From Acorus gramineus (Eukaryota > Streptophyta > Magnoliopsida > Acorales > Acoraceae), in the NCBI GenBank assembly GCA_030737835.1, contig JAUJYN010000023.1:2234201-2298200 (forward strand): a DNA stretch of 64,000 nucleotides, written 5' to 3'. The notes beneath the pieces were generated by a model, which saw nothing but the letters and a program-made list of their open reading frames with translations, was not told the DNA's origin and did not search any database. The position numbers and the translations under genes were made by a program. Below, in pieces: positions 9,990 through 20,876 of the stretch. How positions within the stretch are numbered: the stretch's first letter is position 1; each line of letters begins with the position of its first letter.

Positions 9990-11285
9990 ATGCCTCCTCG
10001 CAGAGGACGACGCGGACGTGGTCCCTCTCGACCCTTGGAGGTCTCCGGACCTGCCAGAGTCGAGGATGCTATTGGTGAGTCCTCAGCCGAGAGGTCAGGA
10101 CCAGCGCAGGAGCCTCCTGCCTGGGAGCGCGCGTTTGCGCGGATAGCGGATATGGTGGAGACCCAGACGAGGATGTTGGCAGATCAGGCGCGGGAGATTC
10201 GGGAGCTGCGGGCAGCCCGCGAGGCAGTACCGCAGGTTCCCTTGGCGGCAGATCCGCCTGTAGTGCCTGATACACCCCCAGTCCCCGTGGTGGAGATTCC
10301 GGCGGCCAGAGCTCAGGGTCCTCAGGAGAGGGAGGCAGGGCTAGAGGCTGCAGCGAGGGTCCAGCAGAGTGGACTCTCAGCCTTTCTGAAGCTCCACCCT
10401 CCCGAGTTCCGAGGACAGACGGAGGACCCCCTTGCCCCCGAGAGATGGTTGATGGAGGTGGATACCATCTTCTCGACGATGCTTTGCACAGATCGCCAGA
10501 GGGTCTCCCTGGCTGCGTTTATGCTGAAGGGTAGCGCCGCCGAGTGGTGGGCTACTAGATCAGTGGATATCCCAGAGGGGCTGGAGCAGCTCACATGGGC
10601 GGGATTCAGGGGATATTTCTTGGAGGAGTATTTCCCCTTCTCGACGCGACAGATAGTGGAGCGGGAGTTTGAGCAGCTGACTCAGGGCACTATGTCCGTC
10701 GCTGACTACTCCACGCGGTTCACGAGGCTGTCCAGGTTCGCTCCAGCTCTGGCGATGGACGAGGTGTCGAGGTGCCGTCGGTTCGAGCTCGGTCTGAGCA
10801 ATGCCATCCGAGTGCACGTCACCTCCCATGCTTTCACGAGGTTCTCCGACTTGGTCTCGCGGGCGAAGACAGTCGAGAGAGACCTCGGGATCCAGGTGCG
10901 GGCTCCGACCCCGTCGACAGACCAGAGGCCACCCAGAGGTCAGGACAGAGGGCAGCGGAAGAAGAAGAGGGCCCGCTTCGAGCAGTCAGCGGCTCCCTCT
11001 CTTCCAGCAGATGTGGTGCCAGCGCGAGGCCCAGCACCCATCGCAGCCGTGCCGGTCCAGTCGAGGCGACCAGAGACGAGGCGCTGTTATCACTGTCAGC
11101 GCGTCGGGCATATTCTGTATAATTGCCCCGACGCAGGCCGACCCAGAGTGATGCCTCAGCAGCAGCAGCAGCAGTTGCAGCGGCAGCCGTTCCAGCAGCC
11201 GTTCCAGCAGCAGCGCCAGCAGCAGCAGCCTCAGCGCCAGCCAGCCTCAGCGTCAGCAGCAGCAGCCACAGGGTGGCCGTGCTGA
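9990..11285 (+). CDS. gag: Retroelement Gag (Tekay lineage)
   Basis: An open frame of 431 codons starts with ATG about 120 bp past the LTR end. The N-terminus is Arg/Gly-rich (MPPRRGRRGRGPSR), then comes a Pro/Val-rich linker, then the retrotransposon Gag core at about residues 125-300 (FLKLHPPEFRGQ, AAEWWATRS). A CCHC zinc knuckle lies at about residues 366-379 (CYHCQRVGHILYNC), followed by a Gln-rich low-complexity tail. Gag forms the cytoplasmic particle and the knuckle binds element RNA. A related gag lies at 51774 in A8. Assignment to Gag is secure; lineage rests on the neighbouring pol and LTR. Confidence 0.88.
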   Translation: MPPRRGRRGRGPSRPLEVSGPARVEDAIGESSAERSGPAQEPPAWERAFARIADMVETQTRMLADQAREIRELRAAREAVPQVPLAADPPVVPDTPPVPVVEIPAARAQGPQEREAGLEAAARVQQSGLSAFLKLHPPEFRGQTEDPLAPERWLMEVDTIFSTMLCTDRQRVSLAAFMLKGSAAEWWATRSVDIPEGLEQLTWAGFRGYFLEEYFPFSTRQIVEREFEQLTQGTMSVADYSTRFTRLSRFAPALAMDEVSRCRRFELGLSNAIRVHVTSHAFTRFSDLVSRAKTVERDLGIQVRAPTPSTDQRPPRGQDRGQRKKKRARFEQSAAPSLPADVVPARGPAPIAAVPVQSRRPETRRCYHCQRVGHILYNCPDAGRPRVMPQQQQQQLQRQPFQQPFQQQRQQQQPQRQPASASAAAATGWPC

Positions 11286-11354
11286 TCAGAGGAGGCAGCC
11301 AGCGCAGCAGGCGAGGCGTGCCATTGCTCCTCAGCCTCAGTTCGTCAGGGCCGA

Positions 11355-14300
11355 GTGGCAGCGCTTTCGGCAGAGGAGGCCCAGGCATCCGGCAGCGTGG
11401 TTAGAGGTACTGTTCAGATCTCCCAGCTTCCTGCTTATGTGCTATTTGATTCCGGAGCCACCCACTCGTTCGTGTCTCCCGCTTTCGCGAGACGGACGGG
11501 TGTGGCGTCCGCTCCTCTAGATGCTGTGTTAGAGGTAGCATTGCCCGTGGGAGACCGGATTCTCCTTAGTTCGTGTACCGAGGGTGCACGGTGGAGATCG
11601 CGGATCATGAGTTTCCGGTAGAGCTGGTGGAGCTCGCGATGTCGGATTTTGATGCCATCCTGGGGATGGATTGGCTTGCAGCTAGTCATGCCAGCATCGA
11701 CTGTTTCGCCAAGTCGGTGTCGTTCCACCTTCCTGGTCGGAGGTCTTTCCAGTACGTGGGCGATCGAGACGTAGCTCCTTTGGGGTTCGTGTCGTCCATG
11801 CAGGCGTGGAGACTCCTTCAGGGTGGATGCGAGGGCTTTCTGGCTTATATTGCTCTGGAGGATGCACCGCTGCGGGCAGATATCAGTCAGACTCCAGTCG
11901 TGGCAGAGTTTCCCGAGGTTTTCCCCGACGATCTTCCGGGATTACCGCCGGACCGCGCGATTGAGTTTGAGATCAATCTGCTTCCGGGGACCGAGCCAGT
12001 TTCGAGGGCTCCGTACCGGATGGCTCCCGCAGAGCTGAGGGTGCTGAAGGAGCAGTTGGAGGAGTTGCTGGAGAAGGGCTTCGCACGTCCGAGTGTGTCT
12101 CCGTGGGGAGCCCCTGTCCTGTTCGTCCGGAAGAAGGACGGTTCACTGCGGCTGTGTATTGATTACAGGCAGTTGAATAAGCGGACAGTGAAGAACAAGT
12201 ACCCGTTGCCGCGGATCGACGATCTGTTTGACCAGCTTCAGGGAGCGTGTGTCTTTTCCAAGATCGATCTCCGCTCGGGGTACTACCAGTTGAAGATCCG
12301 GGAGTCAGATATTCCGAAGACGGCCTTTCGCACCCGGTACGGGCACTACGAGTTCAGAGTACTGCCTTTCGGGTTGACGAACGCGCCGGCGGCCTTCATG
12401 GATCTGATGAACCGGGTATTTCGACCCTTCCTCGACTCCTTTGTGGTAGTATTCATCGATGATATATTGGTGTACTCGAGGAGTCTGGAGGAGCACGCTC
12501 ACCACCTCCGCACTGTTTTGGAGACTCTGGCTGGACATCAGTTGTTCGCCAAGTTCAGCAAGTGCGAGTTCTGGTTGGAGCGGATGGCCTTTCTGGGCCA
12601 TGTGATTTCCGGTGAGGGTATAGCTGTGGACCCGGAGAAGACGCTCGCCGTGTCGAATTGGCGTCGACCGTCGAACCCCACAGAGATTCGTAGCTTCTTG
12701 GGCTTGGCGGGTTATTATAGGAGGTTTGTGGAGGGTTTCTCCAAGATAGCCGTTCCTCTTACCCGCCTCACTCGGAAAGACGTTCGGTTCGAGTGGTCCC
12801 CTTCTTGCGAGGAGAGCTTCCAGGAGCTGAAGCGTAGGCTCACCTCAGCGCCAGTTCTTACCCTTCCATCTGGGAGTGGTGGGTTCGCAGTGTATACAGA
12901 TGCATCGCAGTTGGGTGTGGGTTGCGTCCTGATGCAGCACGGTAAGGTGGTGGCTTACGCGTCTCGTCAGTTGAAGCCCCATGAGCAGAACTACCCCACC
13001 CATGACCTTGAGTTGGCTGCGATTATTTGCGCTGAAGATGTGGAGGCATTATCTCTACGGAGAGGAGTTCGAGCTCTTTACAGATCATAAGAGCTTGACG
13101 TATCTGCAGTCTCAGCCGGAGCTCAACATGCGACAGAGGCGTTGGGTTGAGTTCCTGACAGACTACGACTGTGACATCGCTTACCATCCGGGTAAGGCGA
13201 ATGTCGTTGCAGATGCGCTCAGTAGACAGCCCCTGGGCATGGCCGCCCACATGGCTGTCCGTCGTTGGAGGCTTCTGGAGGAGGCCGCTTGCTGGATCAG
13301 TGTTCGGGAGACCCCTGCGGGTGGCTTTCTGGCCAGGCTGGTGGTGCAGCCGGTTCTTCTCGATGAGATCCGCACGGCTCAGGCTCAGGACCCGCATTTC
13401 ATAGTCCTTTCTGAGGGCGTCGCCCGGGGCGAGCGTCAGGACTACCAGATTCGTGCAGACGGGATCCTGAGATTCAGAGGCCGAGTGTGCATCCCCGACG
13501 ACGCAGAGCTGAGGCGGAAGATTCTGGACGAGGCCCATCGCTCGAGGTACACAGTGCACCCTGGAGGCACGAAGATGTACAGGGGCCTTCGTCGCGGCTA
13601 CTGGTGGCGCGGGATGAAGACAGATATTGCCAGATTTGTTGCCCGATGCCTAGTATGCCAGCAGGTGAAGTCGGAGCATCAGCGCCCTGCGGGGAAGCTG
13701 CAGTCCATTGAGATCCCTCAGTGGAAGTGGGAGCAGATCACTATGGACTTCGTCTCGGGTTTGCCGAGGTCACGCTCGGGTCGCGATGCCATCTGGGTGA
13801 TCGTCGACCGGCTGACGAAGTCTGCTCATTTCCTCCCCATCCGACTCACCGATTCTCTGGACACCCTGGCGCAGTTATTCGTCTCCGAGATTGTCCGACT
13901 CCATGGCACTCCAGTCAGTATCATCTCTGATCGAGACGCGCGTTTCACTTCGAGGTTCTGGCGTAGCCTCCAGCACGCCCTTGGTACGAACCTCCACTTC
14001 AGTACCGCGTTTCATCCTCAGACGGACGGCCAGTCGGAGAGGACGATCCAGACCCTTGAGGACATGCTGCGGGCCTGTGTGCTCGATTTCGGGGGCAGTT
14101 GGGAGAGGCACCTTCCGTTGGTGGAGTTTGCCTACAACAACAGCTATCATTCGAGCATCCGGATGGCTCCCTACGAGGCACTTTATGGCCGCAGCTGCAG
14201 GTCCCCCCTGTGTTGGGATGAGGTCGGAGAGCGCCAGCTAGAGGGACCAGAGATCATTCACCAGACCTCCGAGATGGTGAAGACGATCCGCGAGCGTATC

Positions 14301-14785
14301 CGAGTCGCTCAGAGTCGTCAGAAGAGCTACGCCGACCGCCGTCGCCGTGAGCTCTCCTTCGAGGTCGGTGATCATGTGTTCTTGAAGGTGTCCCCGATGA
14401 AGGGCATCTTCCGATTCGGTGTGCGGGGCAAGCTGAGTCCGCGTTTCATTGGGCCTTTCCTCATACTCGAGCGAGTTGGAGAGGTGGCCTATCGCATAGC
14501 TCTGCCCCCACAGTTGGCTCAGGCCCATGACGTCTTCCACGTCTCGCAGCTGAGGCGATACGTCCACGATCCTGCCCACATCATCCGTTCGAGCCGCTCG
14601 TCTTCGAGCCGGACTTGTCTTTCGTGGAGCAGCCGATTGAGATCATGGACCGCCGCGAGAAGAGGCTCCGCACCAGGACCGTCCAGCTGGTCAAGGTGCG
14701 ATGGCAGCACCGTTCCGGTGCCGAGGCCACCTGGGAGCTCGAGGACGCCATGCGTGACGCGTATCCGCATCTTTTCCCTTCTTAG
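11355..14785 (+). mobile_element. pol: pol region: protease, reverse transcriptase, RNase H, integrase, chromodomain-like tail
   Basis: Domains appear in Ty3 order. Protease has DSGATHSF at about 11448. Reverse transcriptase has the FIDD catalytic motif at 12452-12463 and nearby text [11 protein letters not shown] and [13 protein letters not shown]. RNase H has YTDAS at about 12893. The integrase zinc region is about 13536-13665 (H-H then CLVC), and its catalytic core runs about 13737-14150 ([17 protein letters not shown]). The last 200 bp look like a chromodomain tail, which in chromoviruses binds marked histones. Roughly three breaks are present, so this is a fossil. Integrase after RNase H rules out Copia. 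Confidence 0.88.
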
Positions 14786-14817
14786 ATGTACTTGTATTTA
14801 TTTTGAGGACAAAATTT

Positions 14818-14833
14818 CCTAAGGGGGGGAGAA
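14818..14833 (+). other. Polypurine tract
   Basis: A run of A and G (AAGGGGGGGAGAA core) abuts the 3' LTR start at 14834. It would be the plus-strand DNA primer in reverse transcription. Confidence 0.8.
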
Positions 14834-15150
14834 TGTTATATATGTGTCACTTTTTGGCCTATTGGCAATCATTGGAGCATTTTTAGCAGTTTTAAAATTT
14901 TTATGTTTTTCGATCGGAACCGCATAATTTCAGACTGTTAGCTATCGTCTGAGCTAGAGGACTCCGATTGAAAATCTAACTGCATATTATGTGTCCTGGT
15001 GCCATTTTAAGCCACTCATGAAAATTTCATCGAATTCCGGCATCGTTTGCAAAAATTTCGCAGTTCCGGGGCGTATCCGGGTTTTTAAGTTGCGCACTAT
15101 ATAAAAGGAATCAAAAATATCTAACCACTATTCATCATCCCTACGACTTG
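14834..15150 (+). repeat. 3' LTR of the 6759 element, first 317 bp only
   Basis: It is collinear with 6759-7078 and then stops abruptly at CGACTTGCT. The sequence to the right belongs to a Harbinger transposon that itself lacks its left end, so one deletion probably removed both. Confidence 0.85.
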
Positions 15151-15179
15151 CTTCCCAATACATAATAAATGCAGAATGT

Positions 15180-15796
15180 TTGGCTGTACAAGCTAATCCC
15201 GAGGTGAAACAGTTCAGATACAAACCCCTTCCTCATGCTGATGAGATGGAACAGCTGTTTGGGGGTGTCACAGCCACAGGAGAGCACCAATTCACTCCGG
15301 CCACTGGGGACTCGCTTCTTGATGACATGGGCAACTTTGCTTCCACGTCCCAGACCCCCTTCCCCACAGCATCCCCCTCGAGTATTCCAGAAACCCCCCA
15401 ATGTCTGACCCTGTTTGTGTTGAGTATGAGGAAAATTTAAATGAACCCATTTCCTCAATGAGACGCAAACGTCATTGTCCACCCAAGTCGAAGAGAAAAT
15501 CAGTTTCTCAGGACTTTGTAGAGAAGATTGATGGAGTGCTTGATCGGATTGCAGCCTCCGCAACCAGCCAGGCAAGCGCGCACGCTCATGGTGCGCATGC
15601 TCAGTTTGTACCACCCCCACCCACAATCGAAGAATGTTATGCGTCCCTCAAACAGATGCTTGAGATTGACCCTGATAGTGACCTCTATGTGCTTGCCCTG
15701 CAATTCTTTTTTGAGGAGAAGCAGCGCAGGATTTGGATGTTAGAGAAGAGGCCTAGTGCGAGGATCAGATTAGTGCAATCAGTGTTCAAGCTTTAG
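15180..15796 (+). pseudogene. Harbinger ORF1, Myb/SANT-like protein, C-terminal part
   Basis: The first frame (to about 15400) reads NPEVKQFRYKPLPHADEM then FGGVTATGEHQFTP, typical of the segment just after the Myb/SANT-like DNA-binding fold in plant Harbinger partner proteins. The sequence then continues in another frame (15401-15796) with RRKRHCPPKSKRKS, a basic nuclear-localisation-like patch, and a helical C-terminus (EECYASLKQML, YVLALQFFFEEKQR) common in this family. A one-base slip in a C-rich run near 15395 fits the change of frame. The DNA-binding N-terminus is absent. In active elements this protein helps the transposase enter the nucleus and bind the ends; this copy cannot be complete. 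Confidence 0.7.
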
Positions 15797-15869
15797 ATGT
15801 CTTTGTATGTTGTTTTATGGATGTGTATGCCTGGTACATTGTGTTTGTGTGGATTATTATGTTATGTTT

Positions 15870-16110
15870 TCAGTCATGTATGGATGATATTGTTTTTCTT
15901 CATGTATGGATAATCTGTTGGTTAATGTATGGATGATAATGTTTAGCTTCATGTATGGATGAGTATGTGTAGGTTAATGTATGGATGATAATTTTTAGGT
16001 TCATGTATGGATGATTATTTTTAGGTTCATGTATGGATGATTATGTTATATTTCTTGTAGGTATGACATTGTTTATCTTCATGTAGGGAAATGATTGTTT
16101 ATGATCGTGT
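15870..16110 (+). repeat. ATGTATGGAT minisatellite
   Basis: The phrase CATGTATGGATGAT or AATGTATGGATGAT recurs about seven times at uneven spacing of roughly 21-29 bp between 15874 and 16045, fading into TGTAGG variants. It fills the spacer between ORF1 and the transposase, and no gene is seen in it. Confidence 0.75.
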
Positions 16111-16244
16111 AGGGAAGAAGTCAAATGTTTGAGTTAGCGACGATTAAAAGTTTATGACTTTGGTTGACGCTTGACATTTATGTTGTTCGTTATGAAAAAT
16201 CTAATGGATTCTTGTGATTGTTTTTGTTTATGTGTGTTTTAGGA

Positions 16245-17499
16245 ATGAGACCAGAATATGAGATCCTAGTTATTATGGTGATGTATTTCATACAGGATCA
16301 TCTTGATCAACATTGGGCACGAAGAGTAGTTCATGATTCTAGTTTGAGTGGGGCTGAGTATATGAGGGCGATACTTGATGGACACCCACGCCCGTGTCTT
16401 GATTTATTTCGCATGTGACAACATGTGTTCAAAGAATTGGTTAAATTAATCCGAGATGAAGGATGGTTGAAAGACACAAATAACATGTTCATTTTAGAAC
16501 AAGTGGGGATATTCCTCCTGATTGTTGGACATAACGCAAGGAACAAAGTATGCCAGGACCGTTTCCAACACTCCGGTGAGACCATATCTCGATACTTCAG
16601 GAAGGTCCTAAAGGCTTGCTTGAAACTGAGCGAACGAAATATCCAACCACCCGATTTATCCCAAACACCTAACCAAATTTTAAACAGTTCAAGATTTTAC
16701 CCCGCGTTCAAGGTATGATGAAGAGGTTTAAAAAGGTTTGCAATAACATGTTATTATGAAATTAAATCTCTACATCATTAGTGAAAGAGAACTCATTTGG
16801 GTTATTGGAATGTTTTTATAGGATTGCATCGGAGCGCTAGATGGAACTCTTGTGCATGCAATCATTGCTAGGGATAACCAAGTGCCATACAGGGGTCGTA
16901 AGGGGGATTGCATGCAAAATGTGCTTGCTGTCTGCTCTTTTGACATGCTTTTCACTTATGTTATGGCCGGGTGGGAAGGAACAGCCCATGACTCGCGGAT
17001 CCTCTCTGAGACCATCCGAGACCCTTCCAAACTGTTTCCAATGCCCCCCCTGAGAAAATATTATCTAGTTGATGCTGGATATACAAATAAAAGGGGATTT
17101 CTTGCACCTTACCGTAACGTGAGGTATTGGTTGGGAGATTATAGGGGGCGTTCAACGCCACAAAATAAAGAGGAGGTGTTCAATCAATTGCACTCATCAT
17201 TGAGGAACGTAATCGAACGAACATTTGGTGTGTGGAAGGCACGGTTCCCCATCTTGAAGAAGATGGCATCCTATCCATTCGATATCCAAGTACGCATAGT
17301 TCCCGCAACTATGGCTATTCACAATTTCATTAGAAAGCAAAATCTAGTTGATAGCTTATTCGAGCAGTTTCAGAATACCACTGTTGATGAGGATCGTGCA
17401 ATTGAGCAGTTATACCCTACTGTCCGCCCCGACAACGATCAACTAGAAATGAATCAAACGCGGGATCAGATTGCCAATATGCTAATGTCTAGGCGTTGA
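16245..17499 (+). pseudogene. PIF/Harbinger DDE transposase, two exons, one in-frame stop
   Basis: Exon 1 is 16245-16712 and exon 2 is 16822-17499, joined in phase at FYPAFK | DCIGALDGT. The intron (16713-16821) has GTATGA and TTTTATAG borders, and an intron here is usual in plant copies. The catalytic residues are visible: first Asp in GALDGT (16840-16842), second in YYLVDAGY (about 17073), and Glu in VIERTFGVWK (about 17214). The total is about 380 residues, normal for the family. A TGA at 16416-16418 lies after the FRM motif, where a Ser codon is usual, so the copy is probably inactive. The ATG at 16245 was chosen because an acceptor-like TTTTAG lies just upstream; an extra 5' exon is possible. 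Confidence 0.85.
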
Positions 17500-17575
17500 T
17501 GCAATGTTATGTCGTACTCTTGTATGTATGTACATTATAATGCTATATGTATAATGTGTAGACATTTTTGACAGC

Positions 17576-17998
17576 ATGAAGAACATCCAAGGTGACATTC
17601 ACTGTGCTTGTGGCCGAGGACCAATGACTCTTCATATGGCACGGACAGATAAGAACTACGGCCGTTGGTTTTTGAGGTGCCCTGCTGGATTGGTGCGCGT
17701 ACTAATAACTTCACTACAAGCATTCATATAATACCATTAAATTTATTATGTGTTTCTTAAATGATTTGTGTATTTCGCTTGTATGCAGGACCACCGTAAT
17801 TCTTTCATGTGGGTGGATACAATGCGTAGGATGGGAGGGGTCGAGGATAACCAACCACCAAACCAAAACAAGGTGGAGAAGGAAAGTTCAGGTCCACGGC
17901 CAATGGGGTTAATGATATTCGGATGTTGCGCATGCTTCTGTATCATGTTGTTGGTTTTTGTTATCTTTATCTTGCTTTTAATCTTAGCTATTAAGTGA
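17576..17998 (+). CDS. GRF-type zinc-finger protein with C-terminal membrane segment (cargo of the Harbinger element)
   Basis: Two exons, 17576-17692 and 17789-17998, meet in phase zero with GTGCGC and TATGCAG intron borders, giving 108 residues. Exon 1 has the GRF pattern: CACG near residue 10, then NYGRWFLRCP. Exon 2 supplies FMWVD, which matches the usual FFxWxD end of the fold. The fourth zinc ligand is not obvious. The C-terminus (about residues 86-107) is strongly hydrophobic, including LLVFVIFILLLILAI, so the protein is probably tail-anchored. It lies between transposase and right end in the same orientation, so it belongs to the transposon or was captured by it. Small GRF proteins of this form are common in plant genomes with unknown role. 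The function here is unknown. Confidence 0.65.
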
Positions 17999-18807
17999 CT
18001 GTAGCACTTCCATTAATCTACGCTTGTCTGTACATATTCAATGCCTATCAAAAAATATATTAACAGCTGTAGGGATAATGATGTAACATTATTAGGACCT
18101 CTATGGAGCAGTCAACATTGTAACGTATTCAGGATACGCGATGTTTCGAAGTGTTGAAATCCCCAAATCATGTTTTTTTTGCTCCTTATGTCGGACCAAC
18201 TAATATATTAGCCTCTTTCTTGTCTATGTGGACTCTTCTTCTCTGAGAAACTGGGTTATAATGTGTATATTCATGGTAGTTTATGCAATATACCTTGTCC
18301 TAGCAATGATGTAGTTTATTTTTTTGCTCTCCCTGTTATTCAACAATGGCATTTGAAAATTTTTGTGCTCCATATTATTCTTTGCAATCTCCACAGATAG
18401 ATGGAAATTTATAATTATCAGAGTTAATGTACAGTTTTAACGAAAATTATTTGTTTTTCATGTGTAGACCAATCCACAAAAATATTTAATTGTTCTACAT
18501 AGGGCATTTGTGGTTGATGTATTTAATGGAAAAAAGCATTAATATTTAATATCTCAAAGCATGTTTTCATGTTTTCAACCAAACATCAAAATAACATTCA
18601 GCACTTATAAAATAGACCGAAATACCCTCCTAATAAGCACATATGTTAAGTGGTCAACCAAACACACTTATCTAAATAACTGCATAATATTTTCTGCTGA
18701 ACCAAACACTTTTTTTTTTCTGAACTCTTAAAGATTATCAGCATAACCTCTTTTTGCACTTATTAATCAGTACTTAAAATCCGCATTCCGCTACGCCAAA
18801 CGCCGCC
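17999..18807 (+). repeat. Harbinger 3' non-coding and subterminal region
   Basis: AT-rich sequence without genes. Short motifs such as CCAAACA and ACCAAACAC recur at about 18590-18710, and AGCACTTAT or GCACTTATTAAT recur in both halves, as in transposase-binding subterminal zones. It ends with CGCCAAACGCCGCC at 18807. Confidence 0.6.
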
Positions 18808-20730
18808 TTAGATTTTCAATAAGAGTACTCCAACTCCCGCAAGTGGCTAAAAGCCAAAATTTTAGCGACTCCGATCAAAAAATTAAAAGGCCCTGAATGA
18901 CCCAGATGTGACCAAGGCTTAACCGAAATGGCTCCAAATAACACAGGCATAACATCCAGGTTTGGCCGTTACTGGTTTCGGTGGGTGAGATATTTTCGTG
19001 TGTGTGGTGCTTCTCCGCACGCTTCCCAATAAAGCAAAAATAAGTGGTTGAGTGAGGGTGAACCTAACCCTAACCTCACCACCCCCTTATGGTCACCCCA
19101 AAACACTATTTGGACATGGAAATGACCATTTTGCCCTCTCTCTCTCTCCCCCTCTCCCAACTCATGGATCTCTCTTTCTCTCTGTTATATATGTGTCACT
19201 TTTTGCCTTCTGGTAACCATTGGGACATTCTGGCAGTTTTTCAGTTTTTTTCATTTTTCGATCGGAACCGCTAAAATTTTGGACTGTTAGCTATCATCCT
19301 GAGTTTGAGGACTCCGATTGAAAATCTAACTGCATATTATGTGTCCTGGTGCCATTTCAAGCCACTCACGAAAATTTCATCGAATTCCGGTAACGTTTCA
19401 GAATTTCGCAGTTCCGAAGCGTATCCGGGTTTTGACCGAGCGAGAAGTCATTGGGAGACTTGACTTGGTCAATGTGGGCCCTTGACTTGGTCAATTGATT
19501 TTGGATTTTAGTGTGGTTGGGTTGACTAGGGTCAAATCTCACCTAAGTGCATTTAAACCTAATCTAACCTAGTTTAACCTAATCTTTTTTTCACTAAGTG
19601 GTGAGTGTGTGAGGTGTGTGTGTTATATATGTGTCACTTTTTGGCCTATTGGCAATCTTTGGAGCATTTTTAGCAGTTTTAAAATTTTTAGGGTTTTTCG
19701 ATCGGAACCGCGTAATTTCAGACTGTTAGCTATCGTCTGAGCTAGAGGACTCCGATTGAAAATCTAACTGCATATTATGTGTCCTGGTGCCATTTTAAGC
19801 CACTCATGAAAATTTCATCGAATTCTGGCATCGTTTGCAAAAATTTCGCAGTTCCGGGGCGTATCCGGGTTTTTAAGTCGCGCTCTACTTAAAAGGAATT
19901 AAAAATATCTCGTCACTATTCATCATCTTCCCGACTAGCTCTCTCTCTCTCCTCTCCTCCGATTTTCTTCCGTTCGAGCCCCCTACACCCCTCAAAACCA
20001 AAAACCTAAAGCACGGGAAGTGTAGATCGGGTCCCGATTTACGCTCCGGTGTCTTCAAATCCAAATTCCGACGATCCTAGCCTCCCCGACCTCCCCTCTC
20101 TCTCCTCTGTTTCGAGCCAAATCGAGGGCCGTGATAGATCGGGGCGTGAGAAGGCTTGTGGGAAGGGTTTCGGCGCGTGGAGATCCACCGGACACCTCCT
20201 CCTCCCCTCGGTAAGCCTCTTTTCCCTCTCATTTCTTGTCTAGATGATTGCTAGGGGAGGGTTTTGTGGTTGGGAGGTGGTTGGTGGCGGTGGGGGTCGT
20301 CGGAGGGTGGTCGGAGGTGGTTGGAAGTGGTCGGGGCAGTGGGAGGGGTGGTTGGAGGCGCTCGGCGGGCTGGGGGACTGTCCCGGGCAGCAGGGAGCAG
20401 CGGCAGCGGCCAGGCAGCGCGCAGGCCGGGCGCGCGCGGGCATGCGCGCGTGCGTGCGCGGGTGTGCGTGCGCGCAGCGTGTGCGTGGGTGTGCGCGGGT
20501 CTGGTGCGTGGGGGCTGGTCGTGCTGGGCGCGCTGGATGGGCTGGGGCCTCAGGCAGCACAGGCAACGAGCAGGAGCCGGCTGGGCGTGCGCGCGTGCGT
20601 ACGCGCGAGCGTGCGCGCGGGCGTGCGCTCGGGGGGAGCTGGACGCGGCGGTGCGAGGCGTGCGAGCTGCTCGGGTGGTGCTGTGCGCGAGGGGCTGATG
20701 GCGAGCTGGTCTGGGCGCTGGTCTGGGCGC

Positions 20731-20876
20731 GCGCGGAGGTCCTGGCCGAGGTGCTGGACGCGCGAGGTGCGCGCGGAGGTGCTGGCGGAGGTGCTGGACG
20801 CGCGAGGTGCGCGCGGAGGTGCTGGCGGAGGTGCTGGACGCGCGAGGTGCGCGCGGAGGTGCTGGCGGAGGTGCTG
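20731..20876 (+). repeat. 40-bp minisatellite in A3
   Basis: About four copies start GCGCGGAGGT at 20731, 20771, 20811 and 20851, inside the GC-rich tract. They are specific to this LTR copy. Confidence 0.85.

Larger units (their letters stand above)
6759..15150 (+). mobile_element. Tekay-lineage Ty3 element with gag and pol, 3' LTR cut short
   Basis: The 5' LTR is 6759-9869, the primer site 9875-9887, gag 9990-11285, the pol region about 11355-14785, the polypurine tract about 14818-14833, and the 3' LTR starts at 14834 but stops at 15150. It sits inside reverse solo LTR B2, where the flanking 5-mer is ATAAC; the partner duplication is lost with the end of the 3' LTR. The reverse transcriptase and integrase text and the very long LTRs match the Tekay (Del) chromovirus lineage. 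It is the best-preserved coding element here, with gag open and roughly three breaks in pol, so it is a broken copy. The first 317 bp of the two LTRs look about 98% alike by eye, suggesting a fairly recent insertion. Confidence 0.9.
15151..18807 (+). mobile_element. PIF/Harbinger DNA transposon, left end missing
   Basis: The element carries a partial Myb/SANT-like gene, a DDE transposase gene with one intron, and a small GRF zinc-finger gene. The right end reads CGCCAAACGCCGCC, resembling Harbinger inverted-repeat ends, and is followed by TTA (18808-18810). TTA is the three-base target typical of this superfamily, and in family B LTRs it lies in the phrase CAGTTAGATTTTC, so the insertion site was inside B2. 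The left inverted repeat and start of the first gene are gone. AT-rich base composition contrasts with the LTRs around it. Confidence 0.85.
1679..18954 (-). repeat. B2: reverse solo LTR of family B (pieces 1679-1963, 4804-6758, 18808-18954)
   Basis: Position 1679 begins with TGTCACGCCCCAGGGCGG, the reverse complement of the family B LTR end, and 18954 ends with GGCATAACA, the reverse of the LTR start. The flanking 5-mers are TCCGG (1674-1678) and TCCAG (18955-18959). I therefore read it as one reverse-oriented solo LTR sitting inside the B1 5' LTR. Three later elements split it: A1, the gag-pol element at 6759, and the Harbinger transposon. A stretch of B2 between the last two is missing. Confidence 0.82.

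Noticed and set aside
19060-19085. Telomere-like CCTAACCCTAACC text (also near 31583 and in GGGTGA runs)
   Set aside because: Only two imperfect units, not the plant CCCTAAA repeat, and it is a normal part of the family B LTR.
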